Part shown: positions 18,710 through 26,595 of the stretch, one piece after another
Layout of the letters: each line of letters opens with the position of its first letter
How positions within the stretch are numbered: the stretch's first letter is position 1
DNA from: a virus
DNA length: 64,000 nt
Reading direction: 5' to 3' (one strand)
Virus record (IMG/VR): IMGVR_UViG_3300004369_000643
Coordinates: 1 to 64,000 of that record
Position numbers and translations under genes: made by a program
Notes under the pieces: model-generated
What the model saw: the letters and a program-made list of their open reading frames with translations, nothing else
Database searches by the model: none
Told to the model about the DNA's origin: nothing

Positions 18710-19587
18710 GTTCTGTTTTTGGGGTAGGGGTAGGTTTTGTTGTTTTGTTCGAATTGTTTTTTGAGTTGTTTGGTTTCTTTTTTGTTTTGTCCTAAGATGA
18801 GTGCGTATTTGTGTTTTGCGGGTACTTGTACGGGTGTTGCGTTTGCTTGTACGGTTTTGCTGTGTTGGCGTAGTTGTTGTTCGATGTGGTCGGGTATGTT
18901 GTTCCAGATGATGGTGCTGTCTCTGTTCCAGTTGGGTTGCCATTCGATGTTGAGTTCTTTAGCGTATTTTTTGTATGCTGATCTTGCTCGGAAGAAGCGG
19001 TCTGATACGACTTTGCCTGAGTAGGGGTTGATGTAGCGGGTTGTGCCGCCTGAGTTTTGGCCGAGGTAGTAGAAGTTGCAGGCTTGGTATACGGTGCCTA
19101 GTTCTTTTGCGAGGGGGTCTGAGTAGGCGGTGAATAGGCGGTATTGTGTGTTTTGTACCATCCATTTAATTGACCACATGATGAAGGCGCTTGCAAGGTT
19201 TTTGGGTGACCATGAGATGCAGGCTCCTCGTCCGATGAGGCGTTCTATTTCTTTTGTGTTGTCGCCTAGTAGTTTGCTGAAGGCGTTGGGCATACTGAAT
19301 AGGAGTACGCCTGCGAGTTGGTTGTTGTGGTATGCGCCGAACCAGTGTGTGGTGTAGAGGCTTGTTGTGCCTAACCATTCGTGGCGTTTGATGAATTCTG
19401 TTGCGTCTTTGTGTTCTTGTTCTGTGGTTAGGGGTGTGAATGTGAAGTCGTTGACTGTGAGTAGTTGTGCTTGTTGTAGGGTGATGCCTGCTTGTTGTAG
19501 GTCTTCGTCTAGGTTTTGTAGACGCATTTCGTATTGCCAACAGTGTTCTTTGTTGTATGCCCGTAGTTCGGGGATTGTGGGTGTCAT
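18706..19587 (-). CDS. Mom-like GNAT-fold DNA modification protein, 293 aa
   Basis: ATG 19587 overlaps the upstream stop (ATGA). The core LIGRGACISWSPKNLAS followed by FTAYSDPLAKELGTVYQACN and FYYLG matches the Mom family of phages; in phage Mu, Mom uses a GNAT-type fold to convert adenine to a carbamoylmethyl derivative that blocks restriction. The C-terminal 90 residues are Lys/Gln-rich and may bind DNA. It lies between a 106-aa gene and the SNF2 gene in one operon. No Com-like regulator is seen. Same A/C-rich coding strand as the SNF2 gene. Confidence 0.75.
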   Translation of the reverse strand: MTPTIPELRAYNKEHCWQYEMRLQNLDEDLQQAGITLQQAQLLTVNDFTFTPLTTEQEHKDATEFIKRHEWLGTTSLYTTHWFGAYHNNQLAGVLLFSMPNAFSKLLGDNTKEIERLIGRGACISWSPKNLASAFIMWSIKWMVQNTQYRLFTAYSDPLAKELGTVYQACNFYYLGQNSGGTTRYINPYSGKVVSDRFFRARSAYKKYAKELNIEWQPNWNRDSTIIWNNIPDHIEQQLRQHSKTVQANATPVQVPAKHKYALILGQNKKETKQLKKQFEQNNKTYPYPKNRT

Positions 19588-19904
19588 AGCCTTACGTGGT
19601 AGCCTTCGTCTAGGAACAGGGGTGTGTTTTGTCCCATGTACGCATTGTAGATGTTGTATTCTGCGTATTCTTCGGCTTCTTCGCCTGTCATACCGTCTCG
19701 CTGTATGAGGATTTTGGTGATTTTTTGTTTACTATAGACTGCGAGCGCTACTCTGTTTACGTTACCGTCGTTGTCTTTTTGATAAACTTCGGTGTGCCCG
19801 ATGCAGGCTTCTTCTAATCCATCTGCGAATAGTGCTTCGGGGTTGACTTCGGTAAGGTAGTCTACCGTGTCTGTGTAAATGGGGATAAATCCGTATGCTT
19901 CCAT
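19584..19904 (-). CDS. Actinophage hypothetical protein, 106 aa, leaderless
   Basis: ATG 19904 (MEAYGFIPIYTDTVDY) 7 nt after TAAAAT. The segment MTGEEAEEYAEYNIYNAYMG near 75-94 is a pattern I have seen in many small actinophage proteins; function unknown. First gene of the operon with the Mom-like and SNF2 genes. Confidence 0.7.
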   Translation of the reverse strand: MEAYGFIPIYTDTVDYLTEVNPEALFADGLEEACIGHTEVYQKDNDGNVNRVALAVYSKQKITKILIQRDGMTGEEAEEYAEYNIYNAYMGQNTPLFLDEGYHVRL

Positions 19905-19911
19905 ACGTGCT

Positions 19912-19940
19912 ATTTTATCACATACACCGATTGGTGGCAA
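19912..19940 (-). promoter_or_regulatory. Leaderless-type promoter
   Basis: TTGCCA (19935-19940), 17 bp, TAAAAT (19912-19917), 7 nt, ATG. Confidence 0.7.
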
Positions 19941-19943
19941 ATT

Positions 19944-20918
19944 TTAGTAGTTGCCGCCGCCGTCTGGTAGCAGAAGTAGTGGGTCTCCGTCGTCGTGGTT
20001 GATGCCGTATGAGGGGAGTTCTTCCCATAGTACTTTGTCGTAGGGGATTTCTGGGTGGTTTCTGCTGAGCCATGTGCGTGTGATTGTGCAGTTGGGGTAG
20101 TAGAATCCGCCGTCGTCTCCCCAGCGCTGGAAGAAGTGTTCGTTGGAGTTTGATCTGTTGGTGAGGAGGTCGTCTGCCATAATTTCGTATGGGACGTGTC
20201 CTCCTGCTTTTTCTACTTCTGATTCGGCTACGAGCCGGTTGCACCAGTGTGCTACGACTGCTGGCCGTTTTACACCACTTTGGGTGGGCTGGGCGGCTCT
20301 GTGTACTGACCGTCCGTGCCATACTTGTAGGTCGCCCCGTCGGGCGTGGAGTTGCACGATTGGGGCGTCGATTTCTTTCCGGTGGTCTTCAAATTCTTGG
20401 CTTGATACGTGCCCTCCGCCGTCTGGGGTGGGCTTTTGTGAAAACCGTTCACGATAGTTTAAATCCCATTTATGTGATCCGGGGATTGCTTCGATTGCAC
20501 CGTTTTCTTCGTTGCAGTCACCTAATGCTACCATTCCTCCAACGTAGTTTTGTGGCCCTACTTCGTGTGGGTGGTTTGCGTCAATGTGCCATCCGGTGTG
20601 TTGTACTGTCATACGTGTTTTGGTGACGTGGAGCGCTACGGCAATGTCGATTTCTTTGAAGAAGTCGTTTACACCTTTGTGGCAGAGCACTTCTTTCAGT
20701 TCGGGGACGTGCATGTACGCTTTGTCGTCTTCCCATCCTATGAAGTGTGGGTTTTCGGGTGTATCGAATTCGGCGTCCCAGCGGTTCCCGTATGAGTCTA
20801 GTGACTCTTCGGGAACTGCGTTGGGGATGATGGCAAAGCCATACTTTTCGTAGAATTCGGCTGTGTCTGTTCTTTCGCCGTTGTATTCGTAATTGTCAAT
20901 AACTGTGATTTCGCTCAT
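19944..20918 (-). CDS. PhyH-type Fe(II)/2-oxoglutarate dioxygenase, 324 aa
   Basis: The double-stranded beta-helix signature is present: HIDA (HxD iron ligands) near residue 120, GAIEAIPGSHKW, a distal His in WHGRSVHRAAQ and the 2-oxoglutarate Arg in KRPAVVAHW. Phytanoyl-CoA-dioxygenase-like enzymes hydroxylate varied small molecules, so the substrate is open; a nucleobase, lipid or glycan are all possible. ATG 20918 lies 6 nt after TAAAAT (20925-20930); AGGGG in between could also serve as SD. A distant relative is at 38121-39020. Confidence 0.85.
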   Translation of the reverse strand: MSEITVIDNYEYNGERTDTAEFYEKYGFAIIPNAVPEESLDSYGNRWDAEFDTPENPHFIGWEDDKAYMHVPELKEVLCHKGVNDFFKEIDIAVALHVTKTRMTVQHTGWHIDANHPHEVGPQNYVGGMVALGDCNEENGAIEAIPGSHKWDLNYRERFSQKPTPDGGGHVSSQEFEDHRKEIDAPIVQLHARRGDLQVWHGRSVHRAAQPTQSGVKRPAVVAHWCNRLVAESEVEKAGGHVPYEIMADDLLTNRSNSNEHFFQRWGDDGGFYYPNCTITRTWLSRNHPEIPYDKVLWEELPSYGINHDDGDPLLLLPDGGGNY

Positions 20919-20956
20919 GCCCCTATTTTACCACTTTTCTTTCTGCCATCATACAA

Positions 20957-20979
20957 ACTCATCGTTTACCCTGATGAGT
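20957..20979 (-). terminator. Possible terminator
   Basis: ACTCATC-N9-GATGAGT followed by TTGT on the minus strand, after the HDAC-like gene. Confidence 0.45.
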
Positions 20980-21002
20980 CGCTATGCTTTCATGTTGTTA
21001 TT

Positions 21003-21863
21003 TTACACTATTTTTTCTGCGGCGTCTAGGGTGTTGATGTGTGAGTACACTAGGCTGTCCATTGTTTGTGACATGGTGTAGCCTCCGGCGAGTACGTATG
21101 CGATGGGAATGTTGTATTGTTTTGCCCATTGGAATACGATGTTGTCTCGTTCGGCTAGTGTCTGGTGTGTGATTGTGGGGTAGGGGTCTGTTCCTGCATT
21201 ATACAAAATGACTCTTGTGTTGAGTTTAACTTTGTCTAATGTTTCGTTTACGGCGTCGATGTATTCGGTGTCTGATCGTGCGATTTTGATGTTGTGTGTT
21301 TCATCTTGGTCGTATTCGTCAAATCCGTTTGTTGAGATGTCGTATTGTTCTACTCTGTCATCTATGTTGAGGTGCCGTAACATGTTAACTGTTCCTCCTC
21401 CGCAGTGGGCGTCGAAGTCTAGAATGGTGACGTGGTGGTCGAATAGCCAGTTTGCTGTTACTGCTAGTCCGTTTACTGTGCAGAATCCTGAGCCGTGTTT
21501 GTGGTCGGCGTGGTGTAGCCCTGATGAGAGGCTTCCTGCTACAGTGTTGTGGTCTATTGCGTGTGCGGCGGCTGACATTACTCCTGCTGTGGAGTTGAGT
21601 ACCATCTGGTAGATTCCGTAATCCCATTTGAACCCGTTACTTTCGGCTAGGTATAGAGGGTCTCCCTTTTCTAGCGAGTCGAAGTATAGTCCGTCTAGCG
21701 CTGTTTTGATTTCAACGTAGGCGTCTTTGGTCATGTTTGTGGGATCGGTTACGTTTTCTTCACCGATTGTTTTTACGATTTCTTCGCTTTTTCGTGTTGT
21801 ATCAAAGGCGTGCTCTGCGCCAGTGTAATGTTTGTTCCAATAAATGGGGTGGGTGTATGTCAT
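21003..21863 (-). CDS. Histone-deacetylase-fold amidohydrolase, 286 aa
   Basis: Start at ATG 21863 (MTYTHPIYWNKHYTGAE), AAAGGAG upstream. All HDAC/AcuC/acetylpolyamine-amidohydrolase landmarks are visible: tandem His in SGLHHADHKHGSGFC, zinc ligands in LDFDAHCGGGT, the second Asp in NAGTDPYP and the catalytic Tyr in LAGGYT. The family removes acetyl groups from lysine or polyamines. It follows thyX by 13 nt in the operon HAD-thyX-HDAC. Substrate unknown; the nearby Mom-like GNAT protein makes an acetyl-linked modification tempting, but that is inference. Confidence 0.85.
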   Translation of the reverse strand: MTYTHPIYWNKHYTGAEHAFDTTRKSEEIVKTIGEENVTDPTNMTKDAYVEIKTALDGLYFDSLEKGDPLYLAESNGFKWDYGIYQMVLNSTAGVMSAAAHAIDHNTVAGSLSSGLHHADHKHGSGFCTVNGLAVTANWLFDHHVTILDFDAHCGGGTVNMLRHLNIDDRVEQYDISTNGFDEYDQDETHNIKIARSDTEYIDAVNETLDKVKLNTRVILYNAGTDPYPTITHQTLAERDNIVFQWAKQYNIPIAYVLAGGYTMSQTMDSLVYSHINTLDAAEKIV

Positions 21864-21876
21864 TGTGCTCCTTTCT

Positions 21877-22557
21877 TCAGGGCGCAACTTTGTAGTTTTG
21901 TACAAAGTGTTGATATGTGACGGGCATGTGTGATGATAGGAAATGTTCGACTGCATATGCGTATTGACGGATTTCCCATTGTGCGGTTTCGTCTGCCCGT
22001 AGGTTAATAAAGTTCATTAACGCTCTTGCGTTTGTTGTTGCGTAGAACTCTGTGTATGTTGATACAGGGAGTACCATGCGTGCTACTTCTTTTGCTACTC
22101 CTTGTTCTAGAAGTTTTTGGTATGTTGTGAATGATTCGTCATATGACTTAACCATTACGTCTTTAGAGAACTGAGGGTTTTCTAAAGGTTCGAATGTGTA
22201 GGCTCCGGGTTTACCTACCTGACTGCGTATTTGCTGACTGTCAGGTAGGTAGGCTACGGCGGGTAGTTCACTGTAGCGCCCTGAGTATTCGTTGTATGAC
22301 CAACCTATACGGTGTCTGAACCATTCTCGCACCACAAAGATGGGTGCTTTGATGTGGAAACGAAAGAAGTTGTGTTCGAAAGGGGTTCCGTGCTTTTCTC
22401 TCATGAGGAAGCCGATTAGTCCTTTGTCTCGTTCTGTCATTTCTGTTTGTGTTGCTCCGAAACTAACTCTTGCAGCGTTCACTACTGACAGGTCGTCAGC
22501 ATTTACTGCGTCTAGTCGCACGAAGCCGTGGTCTAACACTGTAAGTTGGTTTGTCAT
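21877..22557 (-). CDS. thyX: Flavin-dependent thymidylate synthase ThyX, 226 aa
   Basis: ThyX converts dUMP to dTMP with FAD and methylenetetrahydrofolate. The ThyX motif is at residues 81-96: RHRIGWSYNEYSGRYS. In most ThyX proteins RHR is followed by seven residues and Ser; here the spacing is eight, confirmed codon by codon. C-terminal FINLR near residue 180 also fits. ATG 22557 overlaps the HAD stop (TGATG). With the thymidine kinase at 27347 it secures dTTP for phage DNA. Confidence 0.92.
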   Translation of the reverse strand: MTNQLTVLDHGFVRLDAVNADDLSVVNAARVSFGATQTEMTERDKGLIGFLMREKHGTPFEHNFFRFHIKAPIFVVREWFRHRIGWSYNEYSGRYSELPAVAYLPDSQQIRSQVGKPGAYTFEPLENPQFSKDVMVKSYDESFTTYQKLLEQGVAKEVARMVLPVSTYTEFYATTNARALMNFINLRADETAQWEIRQYAYAVEHFLSSHMPVTYQHFVQNYKVAP

Positions 22558-23150
22558 CAGACGTTTACTCCGAAGTTACGATTGTAGACATGGAAGTCTG
22601 TCTTCTTGCGGGGTGCCTTCAAGTATATAGGGCCGTCGTATGCGCCGTGCTCAATGATGTGCTCTTGCAATTCATGGGGCAGGTGTTGGGGTAGTAGTAC
22701 TCCTTCGTCATGCATGTCGGTGTCTACGTATGTGAGGTGAGCCTTGTGGCGGAAGTCGGTTCTTCCACCGAAGTCTTCAATCCAATAAACCTTTTGTCCC
22801 TTTTCTTGTAGTTCTTGAGCCAAGGGCAAGCAGGCATCGAACTTCCATCTAACTGATCGTTCGTTGGTTCCGTCAGTAATCACGGGGATGTCTTGAGGGA
22901 TTCCTAGAATGGGCGAGATGTGTTCGTTTGCGTTTTCTCTCCACGTGGTCAACCAGTATAGGTCGGTACTCATGTACAGCCCTTGTATCAGTGCCATCAT
23001 GTATTCGGGCACCCATACGGTGTAACCGTTGGCCTTGTAGGGAAGTGTTTCTGCATCAAAGTTAATGTCACCTCGTGTGTATAGGTGGTTGATGCTGTTG
23101 ATAACACCGTCTACGTCAAGAAAAACTGCGTATTCATTTGTTGCTTCCAT
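22557..23150 (-). CDS. HAD-like phosphatase, 197 aa
   Basis: FLDVDGVIN near residue 10 is HAD motif I (DxDG); WLTTW near 67 gives motif II Thr; KVYWIEDFGG near 120 supplies the motif III/IV region. The protein resembles small HAD enzymes of actinophages, including polynucleotide 3'-phosphatase or nucleotidase types. AAGGAG precedes ATG 23150. First gene of the operon with thyX and the HDAC-like gene, so a nucleotide-related role is likely but not shown. Confidence 0.75.
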   Translation of the reverse strand: MEATNEYAVFLDVDGVINSINHLYTRGDINFDAETLPYKANGYTVWVPEYMMALIQGLYMSTDLYWLTTWRENANEHISPILGIPQDIPVITDGTNERSVRWKFDACLPLAQELQEKGQKVYWIEDFGGRTDFRHKAHLTYVDTDMHDEGVLLPQHLPHELQEHIIEHGAYDGPIYLKAPRKKTDFHVYNRNFGVNV

Positions 23151-23178
23151 ATTAATCTCCTTTTCTTATGGTTACCCA

Positions 23179-23207
23179 ATTTTAACATGTTTTAACATAT
23201 TTGTCAA
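23179..23207 (-). promoter_or_regulatory. Leftward promoter enclosed by an inverted repeat
   Basis: TTGACA (23202-23207), 17 bp, TAAAAT (23179-23184); arms CCCAATTT (23175-23182) and AAATTGGG (23206-23213) flank it. Drives HAD-thyX-HDAC. Confidence 0.8.
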
Positions 23208-23219
23208 ATTGGGGCTATA

Positions 23220-23302
23220 AATGCTGTGACCCCAGCCGTTTGGCCGGGGTCACGTCCTCCAAGGAAATACCCAAAGTGCTGTTTGTGTATTATGAGAGGA
23301 AT
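23220..23302 (-). ncRNA. Candidate small RNA between two promoters
   Basis: A perfect consensus promoter (23309-23337) starts a transcript that contains no gene but a strong hairpin GTGACCCCGGCC...GGCTGGGGTCAC (about 23221-23249) before the next promoter. It could be a short RNA or a long leader of the HAD operon. No U-run follows the hairpin. Confidence 0.4.
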
Positions 23303-23308
23303 ATCTAT

Positions 23309-23337
23309 ATTATACGTTACCGTTTGACATGTGTCAA
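23309..23337 (-). promoter_or_regulatory. Perfect-consensus leftward promoter
   Basis: TTGACA (23332-23337), 17 bp, TATAAT (23309-23314); the -35 is half of the palindrome TTTGACATGTGTCAAA. Confidence 0.85.
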
Positions 23338-23346
23338 ATGTTACAT

Positions 23347-25143
23347 TTACCAGTTTATCACTTCGTCGTCAAACTCTTCGTTTTCTAACGCTTTGTTTAA
23401 CTCCTCATCGGTTCTTCCACTTTTTACCGTGGAGTTATATTGTGAGAACTCTACAACTTCAAAAGGCCATGTGTCTCCCCGTTTACAAAGAGCAGGCCAT
23501 TCTCTGGCTTCTCGCTGTCCACGATAGTGCTTGAACTCAATTAGTTCAGGGTCTGTGGGGTCAGGCGCTAGGGCGATACCGAACTCTGACCATCGTGACC
23601 ATACTGCTGAACCGAAAGGACGAAGGTCACGTTGACCTCCAGAACCTAAGGGAGCATGATGCTCAATCCATAGCGCACAGTTGTATGTATGTCTGAGGTA
23701 GTCTAAGAATCTTGCAATTTCGATAGATACCGATTCTGCTGTACGACCACCGGGATCAATGAACGCTTTGTAGAGAGGGCCGAAGAATAGGATGTCAGGC
23801 TGGATTGCCGCAACGTGTTCTTCTATCATTGCTCTGTCTGCAGGTAGCAGTAGGTTAACTCCGTCAGGTTTCATAAGTAGATGAGCGTCCATGCTTTCAT
23901 GCTTTTCGAACCATTTTATTTTGTCATAGATGCGCATTGATGTACGCCTAATAATTCGTTCAGGGTTTTCTAAGTCGATCATTAACGTTCGTGCAGGCTT
24001 CATTACATCTCGTCTAAAGGGATGGATGCCTGCGGCAGACATGAGCGCAACCTGTCGTGCAAGAGTGGTTTTACCTGCACCTTCGGCGGCAACAACAATA
24101 ACTCGTTCTTGTCGCTCTAACACATTGGGAATAACCCAGTCGTACGATAGGTCAACGTCTGTTTCTAAGAAGGGAGTCCACTCTACAAGGTTACCGTTGT
24201 CCTTATACTGTCTGTCTTTTTGTGAGATGAATGCATCTAGGCTTGATGCAACACGCCCCATTAGAACACCTGAAGCCAAGTCTTGATCTTTCAGTTCTGA
24301 CAGATCGTAGATAAGTTTGTCTAAGGGTGACTCTAATTCTTCTGTAGCCACATCTTCTTCGATGCTGGTATCAAAAGGAATTAAACTGTCGCTTAGTTCT
24401 TCACCAGCAGCAATTAGATCGGAAACGTCCTTATGCTTTCCGGGCTTGAATACTTTAACTTTACATCCGGCTTCGGTCAGCATCTTGTTTACTGATCGTG
24501 CATGGAGATACCCTGCTTCGTCGTTATCACTAATAATGATAACGTTGGCCTCTGCAAGTGCGTCGGTGTGATGGCTCATCCATTTGTTTTGACCTTCAGC
24601 ACCGGCACCACCGGGATTTGTAGTCGCAGTCTTACCTAGTTCCTCAAGGGAGTGTACGTCTTTCTCACCTTCAACAACATAGATGGGGCGACCCTCTTCT
24701 TTGGCCGCAAGAACCTGAGGAAGCCGATACAGGGGCTTCTCTAAGTCAGATGTTGACCAGTTCCACCCGCCGTTCTGGTCGGGCTGACGTTGGCGGAATG
24801 TTTTCTTACCACGCTCGTCTACGAACCTGAGAACTTCCATCACTAACTCACCCTCAGCATTGTAATAAGGGTAGGTATCTAATAAGTCTAACTTCTGCTT
24901 CTTGGGTGCTTTAGTTTCCTGAGGAAAAAGGTCTGACGTGGAGATATCAATAGATTCACAAATCTCGTTAAGGTCACAGCCTCCACCTCTAAGGCACTTC
25001 ATAAGCACTTGGCCTTGTCGCCCTACGGACACACGGAGTGAGGGGTTATCGTCGTCAACTCGGCAAGGGCATGTGGCATCCCACTGGTTGTCTCCAGACT
25101 TTCGTGTGTTTAGTCGTGCTAATACGTTATCAATGGGTTCCAT
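23347..25143 (-). CDS. DNA primase-helicase (TOPRIM + RecA-like ATPase), 598 aa
   Basis: N-terminal Cys residues (CPC and CLRGGGC, about 25-56) suggest a zinc site; a TOPRIM domain follows (VVEGEKD near 158, SDNDEAG near 207) and then a RepA/DnaB-like ATPase with AEGAGKTT (about 355) and WIEHHAP. This is the bifunctional primase-helicase type of many phages, but no separate catalytic primase motif beyond TOPRIM is obvious. Start chosen at ATG 25143, 7 nt after GAAAGG; an ATG at 25149 is an alternative. Overlaps the 155-aa gene's end. Confidence 0.85.
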   Translation of the reverse strand: MEPIDNVLARLNTRKSGDNQWDATCPCRVDDDNPSLRVSVGRQGQVLMKCLRGGGCDLNEICESIDISTSDLFPQETKAPKKQKLDLLDTYPYYNAEGELVMEVLRFVDERGKKTFRQRQPDQNGGWNWSTSDLEKPLYRLPQVLAAKEEGRPIYVVEGEKDVHSLEELGKTATTNPGGAGAEGQNKWMSHHTDALAEANVIIISDNDEAGYLHARSVNKMLTEAGCKVKVFKPGKHKDVSDLIAAGEELSDSLIPFDTSIEEDVATEELESPLDKLIYDLSELKDQDLASGVLMGRVASSLDAFISQKDRQYKDNGNLVEWTPFLETDVDLSYDWVIPNVLERQERVIVVAAEGAGKTTLARQVALMSAAGIHPFRRDVMKPARTLMIDLENPERIIRRTSMRIYDKIKWFEKHESMDAHLLMKPDGVNLLLPADRAMIEEHVAAIQPDILFFGPLYKAFIDPGGRTAESVSIEIARFLDYLRHTYNCALWIEHHAPLGSGGQRDLRPFGSAVWSRWSEFGIALAPDPTDPELIEFKHYRGQREAREWPALCKRGDTWPFEVVEFSQYNSTVKSGRTDEELNKALENEEFDDEVINW

Positions 25144-25597
25144 GTCCATACCTTTCTAGTATCCATGCTTCTCGTGTCTTTTCGTACAAAGATATAAACA
25201 TAGCACGATCTGCGTTGGTTGTCAAGGCGGTAGCGTTTGTTCCCAATCGTTTGATGGTTTCTGATAAAACTGCATGGGGCTTGCTGTAATCGTACGTACC
25301 GCTATAAATTTTTTGTCCGATTGCTTGAAGTACAGTCCATGCTTCTTCAGGCTCGGGAGGGAGTTCTTCTCCGCTTACTTTTGCTAATACAATGGTGCGG
25401 AGTTCTCCGGGTCGGGGTAACCATTTCTTTCCTGAGATTCCCATCTCTTTGATGGTGTCTCTGACTGCCTCGTACTCTAGATCGTTAATGTATTCCCAGT
25501 AACCTTTCATTCTGATGGTTAGTGAGGCGTTGTCTAGTGACTGGTTCCATGTCACGCTGAGTAGTTCTACTACGTTTTTACATTCATTCTTGTCCAT
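25130..25597 (-). CDS. Possible helicase loader, 155 aa, leaderless
   Basis: ATG 25597 (MDKNECKNVVELLSV) lies 6 nt after TAGTCT with TTGACA 17 bp before. Helical protein with a WLPRPGELRTIV segment, which resembles phage replisome organiser / helicase loader proteins of the G39P type. Its position directly before the primase-helicase supports that, but the family match is from memory only. Confidence 0.55.
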   Translation of the reverse strand: MDKNECKNVVELLSVTWNQSLDNASLTIRMKGYWEYINDLEYEAVRDTIKEMGISGKKWLPRPGELRTIVLAKVSGEELPPEPEEAWTVLQAIGQKIYSGTYDYSKPHAVLSETIKRLGTNATALTTNADRAMFISLYEKTREAWILERYGHGTH

Positions 25598-25603
25598 ACT
25601 TAC

Positions 25604-25632
25604 AGACTACACTCCTTTTGCTCAAATGTCAA
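25604..25632 (-). promoter_or_regulatory. Leaderless-type promoter
   Basis: TTGACA (25627-25632), 17 bp, TAGTCT (25604-25609), 6 nt, ATG. Confidence 0.75.
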
Positions 25633-25645
25633 TACCAAAGAAGAA

Positions 25646-25663
25646 GCCCCCCTTTCGGGGGGC
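25646..25663 (-). terminator. Intrinsic terminator
   Basis: GCCCCCC-GAAA-GGGGGGC then TTCTTT on the minus strand; ends ssb. Confidence 0.85.
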
Positions 25664-25688
25664 GTTACTCCTTTCTGCTAGGTGGCTA

Positions 25689-26123
25689 TCAGAAATCCTC
25701 GAAAGGATCGCTGCTAGGAACTGTGGCCTTCTGGCGAGGCGCAGGGCGGTTTGAACCGCCACCTCCACCACCTGCACGGCGGCGCTCAAGGCTTTCAATT
25801 CCGATGGTATTGACAGCAACGGTGTCGGCAACAATTTCGACAGTGGAGCGCTTTTCGCCTTCGGCGTTCTCCCACGAGCGCTGTTCAAGTCTACCCTTAA
25901 TAACTACGGGGGTACCCTTTTCCAGCACGTTAGCGGCCATCTCTGCGATTCCTCGCCATGCCACTACGTTGAAGAAACTTGTCTCTTCCTGCCATTCGCC
26001 GTTGACCTGAAAGCGCTTGTTTGACGCAATTGAAAACGACAAACGTGCGTTGCCGTTGGCGGCAAACTTCAGTTCGGGGTCGGCGGTAACGTTACCGGTT
26101 ACTGTAATATCTGCATTGCTCAT
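25689..26123 (-). CDS. ssb: Single-stranded DNA-binding protein, 144 aa
   Basis: OB-fold SSB: GNVTADPELKFAANG at the start, FNVVAWRGIAEMAANVL and VVIKGRLEQRSWEN in the middle, then a Gly-rich linker and the acidic tail DPFEDF that recruits partner proteins. AGGAGAAGATA precedes ATG 26123. Promoter 26179-26207; terminator 25646-25663. Confidence 0.95.
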   Translation of the reverse strand: MSNADITVTGNVTADPELKFAANGNARLSFSIASNKRFQVNGEWQEETSFFNVVAWRGIAEMAANVLEKGTPVVIKGRLEQRSWENAEGEKRSTVEIVADTVAVNTIGIESLERRRAGGGGGGSNRPAPRQKATVPSSDPFEDF

Positions 26124-26178
26124 TATCTTCTCCTATCATGTTTGCTATTTGCAGTTCCCTGTTTTCAGGGACATCTGT

Positions 26179-26207
26179 ATATTACTTTATGTTGTCAGCC
26201 GTGTCAA
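26179..26207 (-). promoter_or_regulatory. ssb promoter
   Basis: TTGACA (26202-26207), 17 bp, TAATAT (26179-26184), overlapping the end of the 137-aa gene; the leader has a CCCTG-AAAA-CAGGG hairpin. Confidence 0.75.
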
Positions 26208-26595
26208 TACCTGTTTCTGTTTCCTCATCATCGGTCGTGGAAAGCAGCGACTCTACCGCTTCTGCATAGGGGGTACCTTGCTTGTAGGATTCGTGTAATT
26301 TTTCCAGATGACTGATGCGCTCCGTAGGGTCGAAGATTGCTGCTAGCAGACGTTGTTGCGCAAATGACTCGGCGTTAGCCTGATATTCGTCTGTCACTTT
26401 TTCAACTTTTGCCCTAAGTTCGTCTAGCATGAACTGTAGTCCTGCCACACGTTTGAATAGTGAGTGAGTGTCGTAGGAGTATTCTTTTCTTGCTAAGTTT
26501 CGGATAGTTTTTTTGTGTGACATGATGGCAAACTCTAAGTCTTCAAATGCTTCTAGCATTGCTTCATGTGCTTTTGTTTGTGTTTTGTAATTCAT
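26182..26595 (-). CDS. Helical hypothetical protein, 137 aa
   Basis: ATG 26595 (MNYKTQTKAHEAMLEAF), no clear SD. Almost entirely alpha-helical with heptad-like spacing and an acidic Ser/Thr tail. First gene left of the repeat region, so it may be the first gene expressed leftward from it. No family recognised. Confidence 0.6.
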   Translation of the reverse strand: MNYKTQTKAHEAMLEAFEDLEFAIMSHKKTIRNLARKEYSYDTHSLFKRVAGLQFMLDELRAKVEKVTDEYQANAESFAQQRLLAAIFDPTERISHLEKLHESYKQGTPYAEAVESLLSTTDDEETETGIDTADNIK

